Below, piece by piece: positions 24,771 through 32,109 of a stretch of 64,000 nucleotides of DNA. The DNA is from Solwaraspora sp. WMMD792 (lineage in GTDB: Bacteria; Actinomycetota; Actinomycetes; Mycobacteriales; Micromonosporaceae), in contig NZ_JARUBH010000009.1 of NCBI RefSeq assembly GCF_029626105.1, positions 7,000,011 through 7,064,010 on the forward strand, read 5' to 3'. The notes beneath the pieces are model-generated. The model made no database searches. It was not told the DNA's origin and worked only from the letters and a program-made list of their open reading frames with translations. The translations under genes and the position numbers were made by a program. The first letter of the stretch is position 1. Every line of letters begins with the position of its first letter.

Positions 24771-24823
24771 AACCGGCTGACTGCCGGTCGTAACCGGTTG
24801 GAGCCGATTGAAGCCGATTGGAG
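24763..24823. repeat. Degenerate 10-bp repeat x6 across a stop codon
   Basis: Successive units CCGGCTAGAA, CCGGCTGACTG, CCGGTCGTAA, CCGGTTGGAG, CCGATTGAAG and CCGATTGGAG begin at the last codons of the dehydrogenase gene and run past its TAG. The first units each carry a stop triplet (TAG, TGA, TAA) but in different frames. Confidence 0.7.
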
Positions 24824-24860
24824 GCCAACACCGTCCCGGGGTGGGGGTACCGGTCGAGCT

Positions 24861-24898
24861 TGATGCCGCAGGTGCATTCTGATGCACCTGCGGCATCA
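24861..24898. repeat. 17-bp inverted repeat, second copy of the 1529 palindrome
   Basis: Left arm TGATGCCGCAGGTGCAT (24861-24877), loop TCTG, right arm its exact complement. It differs from the copy at 1529-1568 by one A to G in the left arm and the matching T to C in the right arm, so pairing is preserved. Here it sits between convergent genes and could also work as a terminator. Confidence 0.85.
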
Positions 24899-24914
24899 GC
24901 CCTGGCAGGTGCGG

Positions 24915-25388
24915 TCAGTTCAGTGGCCGGGCGACCACCGGCTCGCCGGGCGGGAACTCCTCCGGGTCGACCACGGCGATCGCCCCGCCGCCGAAGAAAC
25001 CGTGGTTGACCAGGACCAGCCGGTGACAGTCCGGGTCACCGGTGCGGTCCGGCAACTGGCCGGCCAACGCCCGTACCTTGGTCGCGGACGTCTCGTCGAG
25101 GGTGAAGCCGTCCGGCCCCCACACCCCACGCACCTGGAAGAACTCCTGCTCGCTGCGCTGCACGTCGCCGTTGAGGACGATCATCCGGTCGGAGCCGGTC
25201 AGCGCGCTGGACGCCTCGTTCAGCCCCCACGCCGAGTAGGTCGCGCTGCCGGATTCGGGTGCTTCGCCGATCCCGATCCCGGTGCACCCGGCGATCGACA
25301 GCACGGCGACGGCCGTCGCCAGCCAGGCGGCGAGCCGCACCGCGACGGCGCCATGCGCGATATGCCCGTGATGCCGTTTGGCAACCAT
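24915..25388 (-). CDS. Lipoprotein of unknown function
   Basis: A 157-residue protein with a lipoprotein signal (basic start, hydrophobic segment VRLAAWLATAVAVL, lipobox SIAGC at about 33-37). The mature part is a small globular domain with no family I recognise (VRGVWGPDGFTLDETSATKV, HRLVLVNHGFFGGGAIAVVD). It lies 46 bases downstream of the DUF2470 gene on the same strand, so it may be the last gene of the heme operon. The start at 25388 gives a proper signal peptide; longer frames do not. Confidence 0.65.
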   Translation of the reverse strand: MVAKRHHGHIAHGAVAVRLAAWLATAVAVLSIAGCTGIGIGEAPESGSATYSAWGLNEASSALTGSDRMIVLNGDVQRSEQEFFQVRGVWGPDGFTLDETSATKVRALAGQLPDRTGDPDCHRLVLVNHGFFGGGAIAVVDPEEFPPGEPVVARPLN

Positions 25389-25434
25389 TTCGCGATCGTC
25401 GCACACGCCAGCGGGCCCCCGCTCGCTTGCCGGT

Positions 25435-25746
25435 CTACCGCGTCTCCGCCGGCCGGGGCGTAACGCCCAGTTGGGCACAGGCCTCCTGGTACATCCGGAC
25501 CACCTCGTGGCGAACCTGGACCCGTTCGGTGAGCCGGTACGCGAACGGCACCCGGACCGGCACCTCGACGCCGGCCACGGTGGCGGTGAACTCGATGCCG
25601 TCGGCGTCCAGGCCGGTCATCCGGGCCGCCGTCGCCTGCGGGGTGCCACCTAGCGACCGGCAGATCAGCAACGAGTCGGCCGCGTGGTCGTCGTTCATGT
25701 GCCGAGCCACCTGGGCGACCACCTCGGCGGTGAACGGGCCGGTCAC
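25435..25746 (-). CDS. DUF2470 heme-utilization protein
   Basis: A 103-residue protein, all of it one DUF2470 domain: VAQVARHMNDDHAADSLLICR (with the conserved HMNxDHxxD), MTGLDADGIEFTATV, VRVPFAYRLTERVQVRHEVVRM. This domain is found at the end of HugZ-type heme oxygenases and in plant glutamyl-tRNA reductase-binding protein, where it relates to heme binding. The start overlaps the heme oxygenase stop in ATGA, which fits a role in heme degradation. Confidence 0.88.
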   Translation of the reverse strand: MTGPFTAEVVAQVARHMNDDHAADSLLICRSLGGTPQATAARMTGLDADGIEFTATVAGVEVPVRVPFAYRLTERVQVRHEVVRMYQEACAQLGVTPRPAETR

Positions 25747-26420
25747 GCCGCCGACTCCATCGACTCCGGCGCCACCGGCTTCGGCTCCTGCTCCTGGCCC
25801 AGCTCGGCGAGGACCGCGGAGTTGTGCCGGTAGGCCACCGCCACCTCGCCGACCAGAGCCGCCTCGGCGGTGACGTCCAGCGGCAGGGCGTCCAGCCGGG
25901 CCCGGTACGCGTTCTTGTATCCACGCGGATCGTCGATGCCGGCGAAGTGGTAGAACGCCACGCCGCTCTCCTCGGTCAGCTCGTACGTCTGCGCCACCTG
26001 ACGGCCGATGAACAACCCGCCGGACAGGTCACCGAGGTACCGGGTGTAGTGGTGGGCGATGAACGCTGGCGCGAAGGTGAAACAGACCTCCTGCATCCGG
26101 GCGACGTAGCGGCGGGTCGCCAGGCTCGGGGCGATCCGGCCGGCCCAGTCCGGGCCGAGCAGGTACGCCAGGTCGGCCTCCAACGCCGGCAACCGGGTCA
26201 ACCGGTCGTCGACGAAACCGCCGGCCAGCGGATCGTCGCGCATCGCGTCGGCCGCCTCCTCCAGCACCTGGTAGATGAAGTAGTGCTGGGCGACCAGGTC
26301 GGCGTACCGCTGCCGGGGCAGCTCCCCGGCGACCAGCGCGGAGACGTACCGCTGGGACTCGGCCGCCTGGTGGTCCTGCCAACTTGCCGCCCGCAGCCGG
26401 GCGGAGAAGGTGTCACTCAT
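25743..26420 (-). CDS. hmuO: Biliverdin-producing heme oxygenase
   Basis: A 225-residue alpha-helical heme oxygenase. LRAASWQDHQAAESQRYV carries the proximal His ligand (His16 approximately), QHYFIYQVLEEAADAM is helix 2, and YLGDLSGGLFIGRQ is the distal glycine-rich helix over the heme. The enzyme opens heme to biliverdin, CO and iron in the cytoplasm. ATGA overlaps on both sides tie it to the heme ABC transporter upstream and the DUF2470 gene downstream, making one import-and-degradation operon. Confidence 0.93.
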   Translation of the reverse strand: MSDTFSARLRAASWQDHQAAESQRYVSALVAGELPRQRYADLVAQHYFIYQVLEEAADAMRDDPLAGGFVDDRLTRLPALEADLAYLLGPDWAGRIAPSLATRRYVARMQEVCFTFAPAFIAHHYTRYLGDLSGGLFIGRQVAQTYELTEESGVAFYHFAGIDDPRGYKNAYRARLDALPLDVTAEAALVGEVAVAYRHNSAVLAELGQEQEPKPVAPESMESAA

Positions 26421-27313
26421 GTCGGGGGTTCCTTTCCTTGCCGGGTGGGGTGCTGCCGTCGCGGAACAACCAGCGGGAGTCGGGTCTCGGGGTGCGGCAA
26501 CACCTCGATGTCGTGCCGGTACACCTCACTGAGCAGTGCACCGGTGAGGACCTGGTCGGGTGGTCCGACGGCCCGCAGCCGGCCGGCCGACAGCAACGCG
26601 ATCCGGTCCGCGTACGCACCGGCCAGACCGAGGTCGTGCAGCACCACCACGACGGCGTCACCGGCGGCGGCCCGCTGCCGGGCGAGCCGCAGCACCAGCT
26701 CCTGGTGGTGCAGGTCGAGGGCGGCGGTCGGTTCGTCGAGCAGCAGCGCGGCGGCCCGCTGGGCGAGCACCCGGGCCAGCGCCGCGCGGGCCTGCTCGCC
26801 GCCCGACAGCGAGGTGAAGGTACGGTCCGCGAACCGCGCCACGTCGGTGGCCGTCAGACACTCCTCGACGATCGGGTCGTCGGACTCCTCGGCGGGCAAC
26901 CCGGCCCACGGTGCCCGGCCCATCCGGACCACCTCGGCGACGGCGAACGGGAAGGACAGCACGCTGCGCTGGGTCAGCACCGCCCGACGCAGCGCCAGCT
27001 CGGTCGAGGTCCAGGCGGACTGCGGCGCGCCGTCGATCCGGATCGCGCCAGCGGCCGCCGCGACGTCGCCGCCGATGGCGGCGAGCAGCGTCGACTTGCC
27101 GGCACCGTTGGGACCGACCAGGGCGACCACCTCGCCAGTGTGAACCACCAGGTCGACCTGGTCGAGCACCGCCCGCCCGCCGAGTTCGACCCGCAGCCGG
27201 TCGATCTCGATCAGCGCGTTGCCGGCCGGCCGGGCGGCCGGCACCCGGACGGGCCTGCGCCGGCCGAGCAGCCGCCCCGGACGCCCGCCGAGCAGCCGCC
27301 CCGGCGGGCTCAT
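26417..27313 (-). CDS. hmuV: Heme ABC transporter ATP-binding protein
   Basis: A 298-residue ATPase of the iron-siderophore/heme type. Walker A GPNGAGKST (about 69-77), Q-loop LTQRSVLSFPFAVAEVV typical of HmuV, signature LSGGEQARAALARVLAQ, Walker B ALLLDEPTAALD and the switch HDLGLAG. An N-terminal Arg/Gly/Pro-rich extension of about 35 residues precedes the domain, so the real start could be a little later. ATGA overlaps join it to the permease and the heme oxygenase. Confidence 0.92.
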   Translation of the reverse strand: MSPPGRLLGGRPGRLLGRRRPVRVPAARPAGNALIEIDRLRVELGGRAVLDQVDLVVHTGEVVALVGPNGAGKSTLLAAIGGDVAAAAGAIRIDGAPQSAWTSTELALRRAVLTQRSVLSFPFAVAEVVRMGRAPWAGLPAEESDDPIVEECLTATDVARFADRTFTSLSGGEQARAALARVLAQRAAALLLDEPTAALDLHHQELVLRLARQRAAAGDAVVVVLHDLGLAGAYADRIALLSAGRLRAVGPPDQVLTGALLSEVYRHDIEVLPHPETRLPLVVPRRQHPTRQGKEPPT

Positions 27314-28359
27314 CCCCAACCTCCGGCCCGGCGCCGGGTACGGCGCAGCAGCCAGAAGAAGGCGGGTCCGCCGACCACCGCGGTGAGCACCCCGAGCGGC
27401 AGTTCCTGGTACTCGACCAGGGTCCGGGCGGCCAGATCGGCGGCGATCACCACTACCGCCCCGCCGAGCGCGCTGGCCGGTAGCAGCACCCGGTGCCCGG
27501 GTCCGGCGACCATCCGGACCAGGTGCGGCACCACCAGACCGATGAAGCTGATCACGCCGGTGAAGGCCACCGCGGCGGCACCGAGCAGCGCGGTGACGAT
27601 GATCATGCGTACCCGGAGCCGTTCCACGTCCACCCCGAGGTGACGTGCGGAGCGTTCGCCGAGGGCGAGCAGGTCCAGCTTGCCGGCCGAGGCGAGTGCG
27701 GCGGCCAACCCGACGACCAGGCAGGGCAGGGCGACCGCCACCGCGTTCCAGTTGGCCTGGGCCAGGCTGCCGAGGTTCCAGAAGGCGATCGCCTGCACCC
27801 CGGCCGCGTCGGTGACGAACATCAGCAGACCGATCGCGGCACCGGCGACCGCGTTGACCGCGATGCCGGTGAGCACCAGGGTGACCACCTCGGTACGTCC
27901 GTCGGCGCGGGACAACGCGTACACCAGGTAGGTGGTGGCCAGCCCGCCGGCGAACGCGGCAGCGGCCAGCGTCCAGCCGCCGAGCGTGGAGATTCCGGTG
28001 ACGATGGCCAGGGCGGCGCCGACCGCCGCACCGGAGGAGACCCCGATGACCCCGGGTTCGGCCAGCGGGTTGCCGAAGACGCCCTGCATGACGGCGCCGG
28101 CGCAGCCGAGCGACGCGCCGACGATTCCGGCCAGGACGACCCGGGGGAACCGGACGATCCACAGCGCGTTCTCGCCGTGCGGTGCGGCCGGCAGCGCGCC
28201 GATCTCCAGACCGAGCCGGTGCAGCACCGAGGCGACCACCTCGGCCGGGGCGATCTGCACCTGTCCGGAGCCGGCGGCGACCACGCCGACGACGAGCAGC
28301 GTGCCGGCGAGGCCGGTGAGCAGCAGCGGACGGCGGTTGGCGAGTACGGGAGCGGTCAC
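27310..28359 (-). CDS. hmuU: Heme ABC transporter permease (FecCD family)
   Basis: A 349-residue permease with about ten membrane helices. Family signatures include RFPRVVLAGIVGASLGCAGAVMQGVFGNPLAEPGVIGVSSGAAVG and, late in the protein, FTGVISFIGLVVPHLVRM with the coupling region. It forms the membrane channel for heme together with HmuV. It starts four bases after the hmuT stop. Confidence 0.93.
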   Translation of the reverse strand: MTAPVLANRRPLLLTGLAGTLLVVGVVAAGSGQVQIAPAEVVASVLHRLGLEIGALPAAPHGENALWIVRFPRVVLAGIVGASLGCAGAVMQGVFGNPLAEPGVIGVSSGAAVGAALAIVTGISTLGGWTLAAAAFAGGLATTYLVYALSRADGRTEVVTLVLTGIAVNAVAGAAIGLLMFVTDAAGVQAIAFWNLGSLAQANWNAVAVALPCLVVGLAAALASAGKLDLLALGERSARHLGVDVERLRVRMIIVTALLGAAAVAFTGVISFIGLVVPHLVRMVAGPGHRVLLPASALGGAVVVIAADLAARTLVEYQELPLGVLTAVVGGPAFFWLLRRTRRRAGGWG

Positions 28360-28363
28360 GCCG

Positions 28364-29407
28364 TCACCGGCATTCGTGGATGGCGCGGGCGAGAGCCTGG
28401 ATCGCCTTCCCGGTACGGGTGCCGAAGTTGAGCAGCACGGTGTCGTCCATGTCGATGATCCGTCGCTGCTGGCCGGCCGGGGTCTGGGCGACGCCGGGCA
28501 TGGCGACCAGGCCGTCCACCCCGCCGACCGATTCGAGGCCCTTGGTCATCACCAGGATGACGTCCGGTGCGGCGTTGATCAGACCCTCGCTGGTCAGTGG
28601 CCGGAACCGGGCCAGTCCGATGGCGGTGCCGGCGTCCTCGCCGCCGGCTGCGGCGATCATCGCGTCCGAGCCGGCACCTTCGCCGCCCATCAGGTAGACG
28701 CCGGCGGTGCCGCGCAGGTAGAGGAAGGCGACCCGGGGTCGCTCGGCGTCGTCCGCGATGCCGTCGCGGGCGGCGGCGATCTCGCCTTCGACCCGGGCGA
28801 CGAGTGCCTCGCCGGCGTCGGCGACGCCGAGCGCGGCGGCCACCTCACGGATGTGCACCGGTACGGCGGCCAGGCTCTGTTCGTCGCCGATCCGTACCAC
28901 CGGAATGCCGGCGGCGCGGAGCTGGTCGAGCACCTCGGGCGGGCCGATGCTGTCGTCGAGCAGCACCACGCTGGGGTCCAGCGCCATGACCGCCTCGGTG
29001 GACAGATCGTGTCCGCCGGGGGTGACCAGCGGCAGGTCGGCGGCGGCCGGGAAGTCGGTGGAGGTGTCCCGCCCGACGACCCGGTCACCGAGGCCGAGGC
29101 TGAAGACGATCTCGGCGATGGAGCCGTACAGGTTCACCGCGAGGATGCGGTCGGCGTCGGTCACCGTGACCCGGTCGCCGGCGGCGTCGGTGACGGTGAC
29201 CGGCAACGCCGGCTGCGGCGCCGGGTCCAGCGGGGTCACCGCGTCGTCGGCGACGACGGCGGTGACCGGCCCGCAGGTCGCCGGTTCCGGTGCCGCGCCT
29301 GGGTTGGCGGCGCTGTCGGCGCAGCCGGCCACCGGGCCGACGAGCAGCGCGGCGGCGAGCAGCCCGACCAGGGTCGGGCGGTTCACGACCAGCGTCGGGC
29401 GGTTCAC
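28364..29407 (-). CDS. hmuT: Heme-binding lipoprotein of the ABC importer
   Basis: A 347-residue periplasmic-binding-type lipoprotein with signal segment and lipobox LLVGPVAGC. The two-lobed binding domain (about 70-347) has AVNLYGSIAEIVFSLGLGDRVVGRD, VMALDPSVVLLDDSIGP, GEGAGSDAMIAAAGG and MDDTVLLNFGTRTGKAIQAL. It delivers heme to HmuUV. The start is GTG in a GTGA overlap with the gene upstream. A 21-bp repeat gives a second GTG at 29386 with the same seven codons (VVNRPTL twice), so either may be used. Confidence 0.9.
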   Translation of the reverse strand: MNRPTLVVNRPTLVGLLAAALLVGPVAGCADSAANPGAAPEPATCGPVTAVVADDAVTPLDPAPQPALPVTVTDAAGDRVTVTDADRILAVNLYGSIAEIVFSLGLGDRVVGRDTSTDFPAAADLPLVTPGGHDLSTEAVMALDPSVVLLDDSIGPPEVLDQLRAAGIPVVRIGDEQSLAAVPVHIREVAAALGVADAGEALVARVEGEIAAARDGIADDAERPRVAFLYLRGTAGVYLMGGEGAGSDAMIAAAGGEDAGTAIGLARFRPLTSEGLINAAPDVILVMTKGLESVGGVDGLVAMPGVAQTPAGQQRRIIDMDDTVLLNFGTRTGKAIQALARAIHECR

Positions 29408-29410
29408 GAC
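29369..29410. repeat. 21-bp tandem repeat x2 across a GTGA overlap
   Basis: Two copies, one mismatch apart (29369-29389 and 29390-29410). Each contains GTGA, that is, the stop of the upstream surface-protein gene and the start of hmuT. Because 21 is a multiple of three, the duplication adds seven codons to hmuT and provides a second start. Confidence 0.85.
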
Positions 29411-30312
29411 CGGCTCCGGCGGTGCCGGCGGCGGACAGCGGACAGCCCGGCCAGCGCCAGTACGCCGAGCGCCAGCAGGATCAGCGTGCTGCTCCACCAC
29501 CGGCCGGCCGGGCCGACGGTGCTGACCCGGGTGACCGCCAACCCGGTCGGTTCGGTGCCGGCGACGGCGGTCGGGCCGGCGGTGTCGTCGGTCGGTTGGC
29601 CGGTGGTGGCACCGGCGGCTGGTGCGGAGCCGCTGGGGTCACCGGCCGTACCGTCGGTGTCGGACGGGCCTGCGGCGTCGCCGGTTGCCGGGGCCGGTGG
29701 CGCGGTGGTCCGGTCCGGGCTGCCGGCAGCCGGGGCGGCGCTGGTGCGGGCGGGCGCGGCGGCGGCCGCGAAGCTGATCGGGACGCGTACGTCCTGACTG
29801 CGGTCGCTGGTCCGGGTGTGGTCGGCGCGGGTGACCACCGAGCAGGTGCGTACGGTGCAGTCGACGTCGCCGATCCTCGCGGTCAGCGGGACCCGGACCT
29901 GGAACGAGCCGCCGTCGCCGTACGGCACGGCCAGTCCTTCGCCGTACGACGGAGGGTTGCTGGAGATCCAGTGCGAGCTGCCGCTGCCGCCGGAGGTGTC
30001 CACCCCGCCGCCGCACGGTGTCGGCAGCGCCCCGTCGCCGTTGTCCACACAGAACCCGACGTAGATGCCCTTGTTGGTGTCGTACCCGGTGCCGGTAACC
30101 GTGACGGTCGCGCCGGAGCGACTGATGCCGGTGGAGTCGGAGACGGTGAGTCGCTGGCCGCCGGATCCGGTCGCGGAGGTGTCCGCGTGGGCCGGCGACG
30201 CCAACGGTGGTGCGGCGAGTACGGCGGCGGTCGCGACGACGGCGGTCGCGGCGGTGGCGGTTACGACCGCCAAGGTCGCGGTGACCCGGCCGCTGAGCAG
30301 CGGCGTTGGCAT
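29404..30312 (-). CDS. Surface protein with neocarzinostatin-like domain, first gene of the hmu operon
   Basis: A 302-residue secreted protein. Signal peptide 1-43. An Ig-like domain (about 50-185) has GATVTVTGTGYDTNKGIY, two cysteine pairs (FCVDN/PCGG; VDCTVRTCSVVT) and DRSQDVRVPISF, the layout of neocarzinostatin-type chromoprotein domains. A Pro/Ala/Thr-rich stalk (about 190-265) leads to a C-terminal membrane helix with an Arg-rich tail (LILLALGVLALAGLSAVRRR), so it is anchored in the membrane and crosses the wall. The domain is clearly related to one inside the HtaA protein encoded across the divergent promoter. GGAGGGATC supports the start. A heme-relay role is inference. Confidence 0.8.
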   Translation of the reverse strand: MPTPLLSGRVTATLAVVTATAATAVVATAAVLAAPPLASPAHADTSATGSGGQRLTVSDSTGISRSGATVTVTGTGYDTNKGIYVGFCVDNGDGALPTPCGGGVDTSGGSGSSHWISSNPPSYGEGLAVPYGDGGSFQVRVPLTARIGDVDCTVRTCSVVTRADHTRTSDRSQDVRVPISFAAAAAPARTSAAPAAGSPDRTTAPPAPATGDAAGPSDTDGTAGDPSGSAPAAGATTGQPTDDTAGPTAVAGTEPTGLAVTRVSTVGPAGRWWSSTLILLALGVLALAGLSAVRRRHRRSRS

Positions 30313-30350
30313 GGGTGATCCCTCCGACGATCGTCGGTTGAGTTCTCAAT

Positions 30351-30369
30351 GAAGGTTTGCCTAACCTAA
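30351..30369. promoter_or_regulatory. Iron box (DtxR/IdeR-type) for the hmu arm
   Basis: GAAGGTTTGCCTAACCTAA matches the 19-bp consensus TTAGGTTAGGCTAACCTAA at 15 of 19 positions. It lies 39 bases upstream of the minus-strand operon start, where a bound IdeR/DmdR1 would block transcription when iron is plentiful. Confidence 0.8.
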
Positions 30370-30441
30370 GTCACCGTCGCAGTTCGGGACAAGGGTCCGA
30401 CCGGGTCGAAGATCAGGTACCCCTGCCGGAACCGCTTCTGG

Positions 30442-30460
30442 TTAGGCATGGCTAACCTAA
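30442..30460. promoter_or_regulatory. Iron box (DtxR/IdeR-type) for the HtaA arm
   Basis: TTAGGCATGGCTAACCTAA matches the same consensus at 16 of 19 positions. It lies 70 bases upstream of the HtaA-WxL gene. With the site at 30351 it gives one iron box per divergent transcript. Confidence 0.82.
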
Positions 30461-30529
30461 CCTCGATCGCATGCCGTGTCCACAGCAGAAGTGGAACACG
30501 GTGAGTAACTATCCGGAAAGGACCAGTCG

Positions 30530-32038
30530 ATGATCACATCCAGAGCTGGTGCTCTGGGGCGACGGTCGGCGACCTGGGCGGCTGCGGCCGTGCTCGGCGC
30601 CGCGACCGCACTCGTCGGCGCCGCACCCGCAGTGGCTGCCCCTGCCGACATCACCGAGGGAAGCCTGAACTGGGGCTTCAAGGAGTCGTTCCGCAACTAC
30701 GTGTCGTCCGGCGACGGCAACCCGCCGATCGCGGTGAGTGACGGTGCGTCGATCAACGCCGATGGCACGTTCGCCTTTCCGTCCACCGGTGGCAGCTACG
30801 ACGCCGAGACCGGTGAGACGAACGCCACGTACGGCGGCACGGTCGTCTTCTCGTTCCCGGCGCACACGTTCACCATCACCCTGGCCAACCCGACGGTGGC
30901 CATCTCCGGCGGCACCGCCGTCCTCAAGGCAGACGTCGAACTGGAAAGCACCGCGTTCCCGTCGGTCGACGTCACCCAGGCGGTCATCGCCGACCTCACC
31001 ACCACCGACGCCAACCTGGCGGCTGGTGCGGACGGCATCACCGGCACCGACCTGACCGCCATTCTGACCGCTGAGGGCGCCACCGCCTTCGCCGGCTTCT
31101 ACCCGGCCGGCCAGGTCCTCGATCCGCTGTCGTTCGAGGCGGTCACCTCCGGCGGCGGTGGACCGACCGCTCCGTCGGTCGACGTCACCCCGGACACCGA
31201 CGTCGACCCGGCCGGCGCCACCATCACCGTCGACGGCAGCGGCTTCGACCCGCAGGCCAATGACGCCGCCGGGATCTACGTGTCGTTCGGCCCGAAGGTC
31301 GACGAACACTGGACCAACGCCAGCGTCCTGCAGGTCACCAAGTGGGTGAGCAGCACCAACGAGCCGACCGATGCCCGGGACACGATGAACCCGGACGGCT
31401 CGTTCAGCACCACGCTGCCGATCAGTGCCCAGTACACCGACCGCAACGGCAACGCGGTCGACTGCACCGTCACCCAGTGCTATGTGATCACCTTCGCTGC
31501 GCGCGGGTCCGCCGACCGCAGCCAGGACACCTTCACTCCGATCAGCTTCGCGGCCCCGGCCGGCGGCGGCGACGCCAGCCAGCAGATCGCCGCGACCGTG
31601 CTGGGCGGCGGCCCGCTCACGCTCAGCGTGGCCGGTTCCTCGGTCACCCTGCCGCCGACCGGCAACGGCGCCGTCACCAGCGGCGAACTGAACACCGCCA
31701 CCGTGTCCGACCTGCGCGGCACCAACGCCGGCTGGAGTCTGGTCGGTCAGGTGGGTGACTTCGTCGCCGCCGGCGGCGCGGTCATCGCGGCGGACAACCT
31801 CGGCTGGGCGCCCACCGCATCGGTGGTGGACGACCCGCTGGTCGGGCAGAGCGGCACGGTCACCCCGGGCGCGGTGGCCGACCCGGGTGCCGGACTCGGC
31901 ACCGCCCGGGCATTGTGCACCTCGGCGGCCGGCGCCAGCGCCGGCAGCTTCACCTGCGGCGCGCAGCTCAACCTCGGCGTACCCGCTGCGGCGGCGCCGG
32001 GCGACTACACCGCGACCCTGACGCTGACCCTGTCCTGA
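30530..32038 (+). CDS. HtaA heme-binding domain protein with neocarzinostatin-like and WxL-like domains
   Basis: A 502-residue secreted protein with signal peptide 1-37. An HtaA domain (about 42-205) begins EGSLNWGFKESFRNYV and ends in VDVTQAVIADLTTTD; HtaA domains bind hemin in Corynebacterium. A middle Ig-like, neocarzinostatin-type domain (about 213-345) has VDCTVTQCYVITF and SADRSQDTFTPISF. The C-terminal domain (about 347-502) has DLRGTNAGWSLVGQVGDF (W402 approximately) and DNLGWAP, the two Trp signatures of WxL domains, which bind peptidoglycan. No transmembrane anchor is present, in contrast to classical HtaA, so the WxL-like domain probably holds it on the wall. AAAGGA and an iron box precede it. 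Confidence 0.85.
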   Translation: MITSRAGALGRRSATWAAAAVLGAATALVGAAPAVAAPADITEGSLNWGFKESFRNYVSSGDGNPPIAVSDGASINADGTFAFPSTGGSYDAETGETNATYGGTVVFSFPAHTFTITLANPTVAISGGTAVLKADVELESTAFPSVDVTQAVIADLTTTDANLAAGADGITGTDLTAILTAEGATAFAGFYPAGQVLDPLSFEAVTSGGGGPTAPSVDVTPDTDVDPAGATITVDGSGFDPQANDAAGIYVSFGPKVDEHWTNASVLQVTKWVSSTNEPTDARDTMNPDGSFSTTLPISAQYTDRNGNAVDCTVTQCYVITFAARGSADRSQDTFTPISFAAPAGGGDASQQIAATVLGGGPLTLSVAGSSVTLPPTGNGAVTSGELNTATVSDLRGTNAGWSLVGQVGDFVAAGGAVIAADNLGWAPTASVVDDPLVGQSGTVTPGAVADPGAGLGTARALCTSAAGASAGSFTCGAQLNLGVPAAAAPGDYTATLTLTLS

Positions 32039-32109
32039 GGATCAGCCCCACCGGCCGGTGCGGGGCCGCGACGGTCCCGCACCGGCCACCGGCCCGACTG
32101 GAGCGCCCG

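Noticed and set aside
27314-28162. Long N-terminal extension of the hmuV frame through hmuU
   Set aside because: The extension is the out-of-frame shadow of the permease; the ATGA overlap at 27313 gives a normal-length ATPase.
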